The translations under genes were made by a program, and so were the position numbers. A stretch of 64,000 nt of DNA from positions 620,001 through 684,000 of the forward strand of contig OZ241330.1 in NCBI GenBank assembly GCA_965200045.1, given 5' to 3'. Below are positions 10,224-19,827 of the stretch, one piece after another; positions within the stretch are counted from its first letter, which is position 1, and each line of letters begins with the position of its first letter. This DNA comes from Bin25 sp026709415. GTDB taxonomy: Bacteria; Bacteroidota; Bacteroidia; Flavobacteriales; Flavobacteriaceae. The notes under the pieces are model-generated. The model was given only the letters and a program-made list of their open reading frames with translations, searched no databases and was not told where the DNA came from.

Positions 10224-10416
10224 GATTTTTATTTTTTGGGGATTAAGGTCAATTCATTGCAGGATGGTAAACAAAGCCTTACTATGACAAAAGCCCTTTG
10301 AAGGGTAAGAAGGGTTCAATCTAAATAACACCATCGTGCTTCATAAATGAGGGCAATATGTATTCTATCAATAGGGTTAAATCGTTCAAAAAGCCCATAT
10401 ACTTTTTTTGCATAAG

Positions 10417-10443
10417 AAAAAAGGGGATTCGTTGCAGCCCCTT
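10417..10443 (-). terminator. Rho-independent terminator after the HTCS gene
   Basis: On the minus strand a stem AAGGGG / CCCCTT (10438-10443 with 10421-10426) encloses an 11-nt loop and runs straight into a T tract (complement of the A run at 10417-10422). It lies about 80 bp after the stop of the HTCS gene and 190 bp before the 695-aa gene. The regulator and the lyase genes are therefore probably separate transcripts, and the lyase promoter should lie between 10224 and 10416. Confidence 0.75.
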
Positions 10444-10525
10444 GAATCATTTGTCTCATGAAGATATAAAAATTTGCATGAAGTTACCATACAGTCAAAA
10501 AGCTAACCGATGTCGATGAGTTATC

Positions 10526-13500
10526 TCATGATGATAAATTTTGCAACTCTTTTTCACTTTCCCAATGGAGCAATTTACGATATTGGCTAGGACTTTTCTT
10601 GAACACTTTCTTAAAGCAAGTCCTAAAGTACTTTAAATCATTAAATCCCACCTGATACGCAATATCGGCAACACCATGTTTGGTCTGTTCTAATAGTTGA
10701 GCAGCTTTCTTGAGCTTGATCATTCGAACAAACTCAGAAATAGACTGCCCCGTCAGCGCCTTCAGTTTGCGGTATAAAACCGAACGGCTCATGTACATTT
10801 TTGATACAAAGAAATTAACGTTAAACTGAGGGTTTGAAACATTTTCTTCAACAATATCGATGGCCTTTTTCAAAAACGCTTCATCAACCGAAACATTATT
10901 GGCAAACTCTTTGGGTTCCAATATGACATCCTTCTTGAACTTTTCAACCAGCTTTTTTCTAGAATTCAACATGTTTCCAATCTGCATTTGTAGGATATCC
11001 GCATTAAAGGGTTTGGTGAGATACACATCGGCACCGGTCTCATAGCCAATTTTCTGTGCTTTCGAGGACGTCCTAGCGGTTAACAAGATGATGGGAACAT
11101 GACTCGTTTTAATATCTCTCTTCATCGCCTGACTAAGCGCTATCCCATCCATCCTGGGCATCATCACATCGCTGATGATTAGATCCATGGAGTATTCTTT
11201 AGCCATGACCAAGGCCTCTTCCCCGTTGTCTGCTTCGAAAATATTAAAATTGTCCCTCAAGATATTCTTTATAAAATCCCTTAGTTCTTCATTGTCCTCC
11301 ACAAGCAATATATTGGGTAGAGCATCGTCAAGGGAGATCTTTCCCTGAGCGTAATTCTTCTTCCTTAAGAAGTTTTCGACTTCCAAATGAGCCACTTCAT
11401 CTTTTGAAAACTCGATTTTCTCATCGGAGAAATCTTGAGTTAGAATCTCTTCCTTGTTTAAATGGTCTTTGCCCAACGGCAGTAGAATAGTAAACTTAGT
11501 TTCTTTTCCCTCCATGCTTTTTACAGAGATGTTTCCATGGTGTCGTTCGATGATGTTTTTAGACAAAGAAAGTCCAATGCCGAAACCGGACATGCGCCCA
11601 TCATCCCTTGATTTCCCTAATTGAAAATAACGATCAAAAATGTTTAGAATCTCTTCCTTGGGAATTCCTTTTCCTGTATTTGTGAATTCTAGCTTAACCT
11701 GTTGCTCCCCATCTTTTCCCGAAGAGGGTATCAGGATAACGGCAAGAGTGATGCTTCCATGATCCTCTGTGAATTTAAAGGCATTGGAAAGGAGATTGAA
11801 GACCACTTTCTTCATTTCGTTGGGATCGAACCAAACCTTTACTGGAACTTTCTTGGGTTCTCGTAGGCGGTAATCGATGTTTCTTTGTTTCGCCAAATCT
11901 TCAAAGCAAAGCTTAATTTCTCTTAAAAAAGCAACGATGTCATTTTCATAAGCTTGTAAGCGCCATTGACCGACTTCACTTTTTCTAAAGTCCAATAGCT
12001 CGTTAATCAGTTGTAAGAGCACAGAAGTATTCCGATACATCCCTCGAAGCTGGTCCTGAACGTATGCCCCTCCCCTTTTCTCTTGAATTAAACGTTGTAA
12101 AGGACCTGCAATTAAGGTGAGAGGGGTTCTAAAATCATGTGAAATGTTGGTGAAAAGTTTAAGCTTTAATTGGTTTACTTTTTTGATTCTTTCCTTTTCA
12201 ATGCGTTCTTGCTTTAGTTCATCCCGTTGCTTTGCTTTAAGAGCAAGATATCTCCTAACCATAAAAACAACACAAATGATGGCCAAGAAATACAGAAGAG
12301 ATACCCACCAAGTACGCCAAATAGGTGGTCGTATTTTCAGTTGAATGGAAACGGGTTCCTCGTTCCAATACCCATCATTATTAGCGGCTTTGACCTTAAA
12401 AAAGTATTCTCCAGGTTCGATGTTTGTATAATTGGCTGTTTTTCGGTTACCCACATAGTTCCAATCCTCATCGAGACCTTCCAATTTATAGGCATACTGG
12501 TTTTTACCAGGCTGATAATAACTCAGTGCCACGAAGTCAAACCCAAAATCATTTTGGTTATGCTTTAAGGTAATCTTCTCGGCATGTCCCTGCATGTTTG
12601 TGTGCAACTGATGACGAACCTTAAACGCAGTAATGGCAACTGGAGGAATAAAAGTATTTTCTTTGATATCACCCGGCTCAAAGAAGGTGATGCCGTTTGT
12701 ACTTCCAAAGTACAATCGTCTATTTTGATCTTGTACAACCGCCCCATAATTGAATTCATTTTCGCTTAGTCCGTCGGCAACATCATAGCTCTTTATTGTC
12801 CCTGTATTTCGGTCCAGTCTATTGAGACCTTTATTGGTGCTGACCCATAGATGGTTGTGTCTATCGGGCAGAATGGCATATACCACATCATTGGACAATC
12901 CATTGGCTGTATTATAAACCGTGCTTTTATTTGTAACGGGGTCGTACCGATGAAGGCCGTTCCCCCGAGTCCCAATCCAAAGGATATTTTCGTCTGAATA
13001 AAGACTGCTTACCGTCATTGGAATATCGGGGTCTGTTGTCGTTCCATAAAAATTGATGGCATTCATCTCTTTGGTGGTGATACTGATCTTTACAAGGCCT
13101 TTTTCACTGCCTATCAAAAGGGAATCGGAATGATTGGTTTTGGAAAAAACTAAAATGGAGGACCCCAAAAGACGTTTCTTATCATCGACTTTGGTAAATG
13201 ATCTTTCATTGTATTCATAGAGGTTTATCTCGCCTCCATCGGTCCCGATCCAAATATTGCCTTGGGAATCTTCTAACAAACAAGTGATTCTGTTGTCACT
13301 CACTGAAGTATTATTCCAAGAAATCGATGTGTGTTTTTTAAATTGGTAAGGTCTTTTCTTTGGATCTAGGAGATACAATCCCCCACCATGTGTGCCGATC
13401 CAGAACGTGCCTCTGCTATCCTTGATCATCGCCTTTATATTATTGTCCCCTAAACTATTTGGATTGGATTCTTGGTGGGTATGATAGGAAAAGGTTTTCT

Positions 13501-14677
13501 TTTTTTTATCATATAGGTTCAATCCTCCTCCTTCCGTCCCCACCCAGAGATGATCGGGCGTGTCCACTATGGAACTGACCACGCCATAGTTGAGTTTGGT
13601 ATTATCGTATCCAGCGGTTAATTTATGAAAGGCGTTGGAACTGAGGCTGAGGAGATTGACACCACCTGCCCATGTGCCAATCCATAAATCCCCTTTGGAA
13701 TCCTTTAAAACGCTGTAAACAGAATTATGACTCAAGCTAGTGTCATCTGCCTCATTATGTTCATATTTCCGGACCTCTTCGTTTATGAGATTCACCTGAT
13801 AAAGACCATCATAGGTCCCTACCCAAAGATATCCTTGATTATCCTCATCGATACTTCGCACATTATTTGTGATAAGGGTTTTTTGATAAAATTTGAACGC
13901 CCGTGAACGAAGGTCGAAAATAGCCAAACCATTTTCAAACCCCAACCATATCTTCCCTCGGGAATCCTGAAAAAGAGAGATTTTATTGCTTACCCTTAAA
14001 TCTTCCAAATGAGTTTCGGGATATTCAAAATGCTCCAATGTTTTATTCTTTAAATTGTAACGATCGATTCCTTGATCCGTACTGATCCATAGATTTTCTT
14101 CCCCATCACGTAATAATCCTCTGACGCTATTGGAACTTAAACTGTTGTCGTTACCCTTTTCATATATCAAACGTTGTGTTTCCTTGGTCTTGACATTCAA
14201 CAAATACAAACCCGAATTCGTTGCCACCCAGATGTGCTCCCCGTCTTCGCTTACCATATCCCAAATTTCCTGTTTTTCAAGATCATGTCCTTCTTGGGAC
14301 TCCTTCAAACGCAGAAAAACATCTTTTTCCGAATCATAATAGTTGAGTCCGTTTCGGGTGCCAGCCCATATACCTCCCTGACTATCTTGTAAAAGGGAAG
14401 TAATCCAATTATTGCTGAGGCTTTCTTGATTTTCGAAACGGTAGTAATAGGTCTTAAAGCGATTGCCATCATATTTGTTCAGACCATCTCTAGTGCCGAA
14501 CCATAAAAACCCATCTTTATCCTGTATCATATCGATCACAGAGCTTTGTGACAGTCCCTCTTTCGTCGATATTTTTTGAAAGCTGGGATTTTCCTGGGCA
14601 AGGATAAGCGGTCCATTCCCCCAAAAACAGAAGCTGATGAAATAGAGACAGGTCTTAATAGCTAGAGATTTTCTCAT
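10526..14677 (-). CDS. Hybrid two-component system (HTCS) sensor/regulator
   Basis: One-protein signal transducer typical of Bacteroidota polysaccharide loci. Order of domains: signal peptide (cleavage near LILAQ/EN); about fourteen Reg_prop propeller repeats (recurrent IWIGT.GGGLNLYD motifs, residues about 30-670) sensing periplasmic oligosaccharide; Y_Y_Y domain (about 690-785); one TM helix (about 787-810); HisKA with H847 (NISHDFRTP); HATPase_c (NLLSNAFKFT, GFGIGLSLSK); receiver with D1170 (ISDVMMPRMDG) and the conserved K in LTKPFN; and a C-terminal AraC-type HTH (about 1270-1375). All catalytic positions look intact. Position upstream of the lyase run points to chondroitin-derived disaccharides as the ligand and that run as its target, by analogy to the chondroitin/hyaluronan HTCS of Bacteroides. 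It is followed by a terminator. Confidence 0.95.
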   Translation of the reverse strand: MRKSLAIKTCLYFISFCFWGNGPLILAQENPSFQKISTKEGLSQSSVIDMIQDKDGFLWFGTRDGLNKYDGNRFKTYYYRFENQESLSNNWITSLLQDSQGGIWAGTRNGLNYYDSEKDVFLRLKESQEGHDLEKQEIWDMVSEDGEHIWVATNSGLYLLNVKTKETQRLIYEKGNDNSLSSNSVRGLLRDGEENLWISTDQGIDRYNLKNKTLEHFEYPETHLEDLRVSNKISLFQDSRGKIWLGFENGLAIFDLRSRAFKFYQKTLITNNVRSIDEDNQGYLWVGTYDGLYQVNLINEEVRKYEHNEADDTSLSHNSVYSVLKDSKGDLWIGTWAGGVNLLSLSSNAFHKLTAGYDNTKLNYGVVSSIVDTPDHLWVGTEGGGLNLYDKKKKTFSYHTHQESNPNSLGDNNIKAMIKDSRGTFWIGTHGGGLYLLDPKKRPYQFKKHTSISWNNTSVSDNRITCLLEDSQGNIWIGTDGGEINLYEYNERSFTKVDDKKRLLGSSILVFSKTNHSDSLLIGSEKGLVKISITTKEMNAINFYGTTTDPDIPMTVSSLYSDENILWIGTRGNGLHRYDPVTNKSTVYNTANGLSNDVVYAILPDRHNHLWVSTNKGLNRLDRNTGTIKSYDVADGLSENEFNYGAVVQDQNRRLYFGSTNGITFFEPGDIKENTFIPPVAITAFKVRHQLHTNMQGHAEKITLKHNQNDFGFDFVALSYYQPGKNQYAYKLEGLDEDWNYVGNRKTANYTNIEPGEYFFKVKAANNDGYWNEEPVSIQLKIRPPIWRTWWVSLLYFLAIICVVFMVRRYLALKAKQRDELKQERIEKERIKKVNQLKLKLFTNISHDFRTPLTLIAGPLQRLIQEKRGGAYVQDQLRGMYRNTSVLLQLINELLDFRKSEVGQWRLQAYENDIVAFLREIKLCFEDLAKQRNIDYRLREPKKVPVKVWFDPNEMKKVVFNLLSNAFKFTEDHGSITLAVILIPSSGKDGEQQVKLEFTNTGKGIPKEEILNIFDRYFQLGKSRDDGRMSGFGIGLSLSKNIIERHHGNISVKSMEGKETKFTILLPLGKDHLNKEEILTQDFSDEKIEFSKDEVAHLEVENFLRKKNYAQGKISLDDALPNILLVEDNEELRDFIKNILRDNFNIFEADNGEEALVMAKEYSMDLIISDVMMPRMDGIALSQAMKRDIKTSHVPIILLTARTSSKAQKIGYETGADVYLTKPFNADILQMQIGNMLNSRKKLVEKFKKDVILEPKEFANNVSVDEAFLKKAIDIVEENVSNPQFNVNFFVSKMYMSRSVLYRKLKALTGQSISEFVRMIKLKKAAQLLEQTKHGVADIAYQVGFNDLKYFRTCFKKVFKKSPSQYRKLLHWESEKELQNLSS

Positions 14678-14952
14678 GAGTCACTCCTTAAACAAGGCCA
14701 CTTTCAGGTATCTAATGCCATATAATGTCATGTTGATGTTCTCTTTTCCAAGTTACTAAGGTATTCAAATTTATGAACGCCCTATTAGTCATTTCATTTT
14801 CAATGATTTGTACCTCTGGAATCTCATGAAACGCATAAAATTTACAAAATTTTCTGTTCTTTCAATCACTTGACTTTGGGTTATTCATGTTGCACTAGAT
14901 TGAACGTGTCATTAGAGGTTACTAAAAGATATGATTCCTAAAGTTTTAGACC

Positions 14953-14983
14953 TTCACAGCCCAATGTAAGATGCGTCTGTGAA
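14953..14983. promoter_or_regulatory. Inverted repeat TTCACAG/CTGTGAA in the HTCS-metB intergenic region
   Basis: Arms TTCACAG (14953-14959) and CTGTGAA (14977-14983) are perfectly complementary with a 17-nt spacer. It lies about 70 bp before the ATG of the cystathionine synthase/lyase gene. It could be a hairpin in its 5' leader or an operator dyad. The rest of the 14678-15054 spacer, which must also contain the HTCS promoter, shows nothing else I can name; I see no SAM riboswitch. Confidence 0.35.
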
Positions 14984-15054
14984 TTTAAGAGTGGATTGGA
15001 GCCCATAATCAAATAGTTTATTTGGAGGGAGAAATTAATTTTACTTTTGTTTTA

Positions 15055-16206
15055 ATGAAACAAAAACTCAAATTTAACTCCAGAACAATCCATGGGGGAC
15101 AGCATCCCGATGTGGCCTATGGTGCGGTCATGCCTCCCATTTATCAAACCTCAACGTATAGACAAACCTCTCCTGGACAGCACAAAGGCTATGAATACAG
15201 TCGAACACATAACCCAACGAGAACTGCCCTCGAAAAATCCATAGCATCCTTAGAGGGAGCTCAGTACGGGTTAGCTTTTGCTTCAGGGATGGCCGCGATT
15301 GATTCATTAACCAAACTGTTTTTACCAGGAGATCATATCATTTCTACCAATGATCTCTATGGGGGCTCGTATCGACTATTTGAAAATGTGTTTGCCAGGT
15401 ATGATTTAAAATTTGACTTCATGGATTTAAGAGATATAAAACATCTCCAAACATTGATTCATGAAAGCACCAAAATGATTTGGATTGAAACCCCCACCAA
15501 TCCCATGATGCGCGTCATCGATATCAAAGCGATTGTTGAAGTGGCAAAGCAAGAGGATATCCTTGTGGCTGTCGACAACACATTTGCGACCCCTTATCTC
15601 CAAAGACCGCTCGAATGGGGTGCCGATTTAGTGATGCATTCAGCCACTAAATATTTGTCGGGTCATTCCGATACCATTATCGGATTGATGGCTTATAGCT
15701 GTCCCGATATCGATGAACGCTTGAAATTTGTACAAAATGCGAGTGGTGCCGTGCCTGGACCAATGGATTGTTACTTGACCTTAAGAGGGATCAAAACATT
15801 GCATTTGCGTATGGAGAGGCATTGCCAAAACGCAAAAGAGATCGTTACTTTTTTATCCAATCATCCGCAAGTTGATCAAGTGTTTTACCCTGGAATATCG
15901 CAAGATTCAAGTTTCCAATTGCCCAAAGGACAGATGCGTGATTTTGGTGGCATGATCTCTTTTCAAACCAAGACCAAAGACCTTGAAAAAATCCATCAAG
16001 TTCTCAGCCGATTTAAGGTGTTTACTCTCGCAGAATCCCTTGGCGGGGTGGAAAGTTTGGTCGGTCATCCCGCTTCGATGACGCATGCCTCAATCCCTAA
16101 ACGAGAAAGAGAACGTTCTGGTGTTTTTGAAAATTTGATTCGATTGAGTGTGGGCATCGAAGATGTTAGGGACCTGATCCAAGACTTGAAGCAGGCACTG
16201 AATTAA
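15055..16206 (+). CDS. Cystathionine gamma-synthase/lyase family PLP enzyme
   Basis: Cys/Met-metabolism PLP enzyme of fold type I (MetB/MetC/CGL group), acting in transsulfuration in the cytosol. The PLP lysine is K199 in VMHSATKYLSGHSD; cofactor-phosphate and substrate residues are in YSRTHNPTR and ASGMAAI; the aspartate is in AVDNTFATPYLQRP. At 383 codons the length is typical. A TTG at 15022 would extend the frame, but the ATG at 15055 places the protein start where the family starts. Synthase and lyase activities cannot be separated reliably by eye, so no symbol is given. Its stop shares a base with the lpxH start (TAATG), so the two are co-transcribed. Confidence 0.93.
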   Translation: MKQKLKFNSRTIHGGQHPDVAYGAVMPPIYQTSTYRQTSPGQHKGYEYSRTHNPTRTALEKSIASLEGAQYGLAFASGMAAIDSLTKLFLPGDHIISTNDLYGGSYRLFENVFARYDLKFDFMDLRDIKHLQTLIHESTKMIWIETPTNPMMRVIDIKAIVEVAKQEDILVAVDNTFATPYLQRPLEWGADLVMHSATKYLSGHSDTIIGLMAYSCPDIDERLKFVQNASGAVPGPMDCYLTLRGIKTLHLRMERHCQNAKEIVTFLSNHPQVDQVFYPGISQDSSFQLPKGQMRDFGGMISFQTKTKDLEKIHQVLSRFKVFTLAESLGGVESLVGHPASMTHASIPKRERERSGVFENLIRLSVGIEDVRDLIQDLKQALN

Positions 16207-16967
16207 TGTCTGAAACCAAAATATATTTTGCTTCGGATCAACATTTGGGTATTCCCAATAAAAAGCAGAGTTTCGAAAGAGAGAAGAAAGTCCTCCGCTG
16301 GTTGAATTATATACGAAAAGATGCAACGGAACTATTCTTGCTTGGTGATTTATTTGACTTTTGGTTCGAGTACAACAAAGTGGTCCCCAAAGGATATGTT
16401 CGGATTTTGGGAAAACTGGCAGAAATCACGGACCAAGGGATCCCAATTCACTTTTTTGTGGGTAATCATGACTTATGGGTCAAGGATTATTTTACCCAAG
16501 AATTAGGTATTTCGGTGTATCGAAACCCAACAGATTTTGTGCGAGAAGGGAAAAAATTTCATATCGCTCATGGCGATGGTTTGGGTCCCAAAGACAAAGG
16601 ATACAAATTCATGAAAAAGATTTTTTCAAATGGACTTTGTCAATGGTTGTTTCATTGGTTGATTCATCCCAACTTAGGGATCGGATTAGGTCAATATCTT
16701 TCTAAGAGTAAGACCGTCATATCGGGACATAGAGCACCAAAATTTATGGGACCATCTAAAGAATGGTTGGTACAATATGCCAAACAGAAACAAGTGGAAT
16801 CGCACCGAGACTATTATGTTTTTGGACACCGACATTTACCCTTAGAAATCAATATCGATGAAAAAGCAACGTATATGAATATAGGTGATTGGATCACCCA
16901 TTTTTCATATGCGGTCTTTGATGGACAGCAACTGACCTTAAAATATTGGAAAGAAGATTCTAAATGA
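16206..16967 (+). CDS. lpxH: UDP-2,3-diacylglucosamine diphosphatase (LpxH-type metallophosphatase)
   Basis: Hydrolyses UDP-2,3-diacylglucosamine to lipid X in lipid A synthesis, at the inner face of the cytoplasmic membrane. Calcineurin-like metal motifs appear in order: D11-Q-H13 (ASDQHLG), LGDLFDFWFEY, VGNHDLW, a middle HGDGLGPKD and the C-terminal FGHRHLPLE. The LFDFWFEY and HGDGLGPKDKGYK signatures are typical of Bacteroidota LpxH-like proteins. At 253 aa the length is normal. It overlaps metB-like by 1 bp and hflX by 4 bp, so it sits in a compact three-gene operon of unrelated functions. A generic metallophosphatase is the alternative. Confidence 0.88.
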   Translation: MSETKIYFASDQHLGIPNKKQSFEREKKVLRWLNYIRKDATELFLLGDLFDFWFEYNKVVPKGYVRILGKLAEITDQGIPIHFFVGNHDLWVKDYFTQELGISVYRNPTDFVREGKKFHIAHGDGLGPKDKGYKFMKKIFSNGLCQWLFHWLIHPNLGIGLGQYLSKSKTVISGHRAPKFMGPSKEWLVQYAKQKQVESHRDYYVFGHRHLPLEINIDEKATYMNIGDWITHFSYAVFDGQQLTLKYWKEDSK

Positions 16968-18184
16968 TAGAAAGCCATGCCATCCCATTAGAACGAGTTG
17001 TTTTGGTTGGTGTTGTTCATGCTGATTTAGATGTTGAAACAGCGAATGAACATCTAGCCGAATTGGCTTTTTTGACCCAAACAGCCTCTGGAGTTGTTAT
17101 CAAAACTTTTATGCAACGAATTAGAGCATTTCATCCCAAAACCCTAGTTGGTCAAGGAAAAATGTTGGAAATACAATCTTATACTCAAGCCAACGACATA
17201 GGGACGGTTATTTTTGATTGTGAATTAACTCCCACCCAGCAAGCTAATATTGAACGGGTGTTGAGATGTAAGATTCTTGATCGAACGGCTCTTATCTTGG
17301 ACATTTTTGCTCTAAAAGCCAAAACCTCCTATGCGAAAACACAAGTAGAACTAGCTCAATATGAATATTTATTACCACGCCTCAAGGGACTATGGACTCA
17401 CTTAGAAAGACAACGTGGAGGTATTGGCGTTCGAGGTCCTGGTGAAACAGAAATAGAAACAGATCGACGCATCGTCAGAAACAAAATTTCGTTGCTCAAA
17501 AAACGATTAGAATCCATCCAAAAGCAAAAAAACACCCAGCGATCCAATCGAAAATCGCTAGTTCGCGTAGCCCTTGTGGGCTATACCAATGTTGGAAAAT
17601 CGACATTGATGAACTTGTTGTCAAAAAGTAAAGTGATGACAGAGGATAAACTATTTGCCACCTTGGATACCACGGTCAGAAAAGTGGTCTTTACAGACAT
17701 GCCATTCCTACTCGTGGATACCGTTGGATTTATTAGGAAACTACCCACCCAATTGATTGAATCGTTTAAAAGTACTTTAGATGAAGTCGTCCAAGCCGAT
17801 TTATTGATTCATCTTGTGGATATATCAAATTCTAATTTTGAAAAGCATATGGATTCGGTCAATAAAATTTTATGGGAACTACAGAGCCTTCAAAAGCCCA
17901 CTTTGATGGTCTTTAATAAAATTGATGCGTATCAACCTCAACCATGGGATCAAGAAGATTTACGAATGACTCGAGGAAAGGAACACTTTAGCATTCAAGA
18001 ATGGAAGCAAACATGGATGCAAAAAAACAACCAAAAAGCCATTTTTATTTCAGCTTCAAAAAAGATCAATATTCAAAGTCTAAAGCATGAAATGGAACGG
18101 TGGGTTGGTCAGATTTATCAAAACAGATTTCCCTATCGAATCAAAAATATAGCCACAAAAGTCAAAGAAAAAGTTTCGTCATGA
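16964..18184 (+). CDS. hflX: GTPase HflX
   Basis: Ribosome-associated GTPase that splits stalled or stressed 70S ribosomes. The N-terminal HflX domain (about 1-190) has the family hallmark GGIGVRGPGETEIETDRR. The G domain starts at the Walker A segment GYTNVGKSTLMN, followed by the G2/G3 region (ATLDTTVRK, LVDTVGFIRKLP) and G4 NKID. The 406-aa length is usual. It begins inside the last codons of lpxH (ATGA overlap), so translation is coupled. After it, 88 bp separate it from a convergent antiporter-like gene, and I see no clear terminator there. Confidence 0.95.
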   Translation: MIESHAIPLERVVLVGVVHADLDVETANEHLAELAFLTQTASGVVIKTFMQRIRAFHPKTLVGQGKMLEIQSYTQANDIGTVIFDCELTPTQQANIERVLRCKILDRTALILDIFALKAKTSYAKTQVELAQYEYLLPRLKGLWTHLERQRGGIGVRGPGETEIETDRRIVRNKISLLKKRLESIQKQKNTQRSNRKSLVRVALVGYTNVGKSTLMNLLSKSKVMTEDKLFATLDTTVRKVVFTDMPFLLVDTVGFIRKLPTQLIESFKSTLDEVVQADLLIHLVDISNSNFEKHMDSVNKILWELQSLQKPTLMVFNKIDAYQPQPWDQEDLRMTRGKEHFSIQEWKQTWMQKNNQKAIFISASKKINIQSLKHEMERWVGQIYQNRFPYRIKNIATKVKEKVSS

Positions 18185-18271
18185 TGTCTTTGCTCTATGG
18201 AATCATGAAATGCTCAAATAATCCTATGGATGGGGTAAAAGCACCATCAATAATACCGATGGCGCTTGCGA

Positions 18272-19675
18272 TCAATATCTTGTATTTCCATTTTCAGGTT
18301 TATCCTGATCCTTTTGGGTATAATCAGAAAAGCGTTCGCTAGCGGGTTCATTTTCAGAGCCGTAATAATATTCTTGAGAAGCATCACTTGATTCCGAACC
18401 ATATGGATCGCTTTCTACACTTCCATCGGTTTGGAATTCGAGTTTGGATTTTGAACGCCACAGAAGTATTGAAAGGGTACAATAAAGAATCAATAGGAGC
18501 AGTGATTTTTCATCGGCAATGGAATGATTATCAATTTCAAAAGTTGCTAGGGTATCAATTTGTATAAATAATAAAATACTGGTTAGAATTCTAGGAGATA
18601 TGTTGGCCATCGGTACCATATTAAATCCAAAACTTGGTTTTATCAATCGAAAGGTTTTGCCAAAATAAACCAACGATTTAAAGACGACAAAAAAGAGATA
18701 TCGAGGTATAAATAGAACGACAAATAAGCCAAGACCATAGAGAAAAGGCCAGAGTGAATTAAAGTCAGAAAAAAGAATCGAGAATCCAAAAATGAGAGAA
18801 AAAAACAAACGAACCAAAAAACCGAGCCCCATCGTAAAAAGTTTGAAATCATTGACTCCATCTTCAAAATCAAAGGTTGCTTTGATTTTAGAAGGAATCA
18901 ATCGATCAGCATGGGTAATCAATAAGCCAAAAGCAAAAAGGATGAATAAAATAGGATAGTTTTGAATTGTTCCAACCGAATAAAGCCCAAAAACAATTGC
19001 AAGGATTAAAAAATATTTACTAGGATGTTGAATCAATCGCAACAGCCAAATCAAGACAAAACAAAGTACTAAAGCAGCTAAAAAGACTAAAGAAAATAAA
19101 ATGAACTGAGATGATATTTCATCTGTAGCTAATGGGGAGTCGCCTTGTTCAAATTGACTCATGGTATAATAAAATGTAGCAATACCAAGAATGACGGTAA
19201 AAGAGGTTTCATAATCAAGAAAATCTTTATCGACTGTGATGAATCCTCTCATATTTGGTACGGCAATGGCACTACTCATGACTGATAAAGGAATACTGCA
19301 CATGAGTGCTGATGGAAAGTCAAACCCAAAAAAATGTTGAAAAATCCAACTCAACAAAAAAATATTGACATACAGTAAGACAACAGAAGAGAAAAGAGAT
19401 TTAAATAAAACGGATAATTTGAGTCGAGATACTTTAATATTGACAGATTCTTCAAGAACAACCATAATCAGACCAACGGCTCCTAGTATCGGAACTATCG
19501 TATGGATTGACTGAACATGTAGCGAAGTGAATAGCTCAATATATATTCGGGCAAGGATTCCTATGATTATTAATAGGATCACTGCAGAAAATTTTGTCCT
19601 ACGACCTACTTCATCAAATACGAAAGCGATGATAATCAGTAGCGATAAAACACCGAGTACAATGGCTGGACTCAC
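18272..19675 (-). CDS. Cation:proton antiporter-like multi-pass membrane protein
   Basis: Integral inner-membrane protein with roughly twelve hydrophobic segments from residue 1 to about 400. Layout and composition match the sodium/hydrogen exchanger (CPA) superfamily, with a VMVVLEESVNIK segment and a SIPLSVMSSAIAVPNMRGF segment where CPA proteins carry their unwound helices. The C-terminal 60 or so residues are hydrophilic, acidic and Ser/Tyr-rich, likely a cytosolic tail. There is no ATG at the start: TTG (19678) and GTG (19675) are adjacent and GTG is chosen. Substrate ion unknown. It is convergent with hflX. Confidence 0.75.
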   Translation of the reverse strand: MSPAIVLGVLSLLIIIAFVFDEVGRRTKFSAVILLIIIGILARIYIELFTSLHVQSIHTIVPILGAVGLIMVVLEESVNIKVSRLKLSVLFKSLFSSVVLLYVNIFLLSWIFQHFFGFDFPSALMCSIPLSVMSSAIAVPNMRGFITVDKDFLDYETSFTVILGIATFYYTMSQFEQGDSPLATDEISSQFILFSLVFLAALVLCFVLIWLLRLIQHPSKYFLILAIVFGLYSVGTIQNYPILFILFAFGLLITHADRLIPSKIKATFDFEDGVNDFKLFTMGLGFLVRLFFSLIFGFSILFSDFNSLWPFLYGLGLFVVLFIPRYLFFVVFKSLVYFGKTFRLIKPSFGFNMVPMANISPRILTSILLFIQIDTLATFEIDNHSIADEKSLLLLILYCTLSILLWRSKSKLEFQTDGSVESDPYGSESSDASQEYYYGSENEPASERFSDYTQKDQDKPENGNTRY

Positions 19676-19827
19676 CAAATGAATTCAAAGTTGTTATTCA
19701 AATTTAGGAGTTCTGTGAATAGGAAATAAAAACCTTTGATATTTGGCTTCATTATGGGTTGCAAGTACTAAATTTTGGATGGTATTCTTCAATTAGTTTA
19801 GAATCTTTAGAAAACCTTTGACAAAAC

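Noticed and set aside
14678..15054. SAM riboswitch upstream of the cystathionine gene
   Set aside because: No multi-helix SAM aptamer pattern found; only a short inverted repeat.
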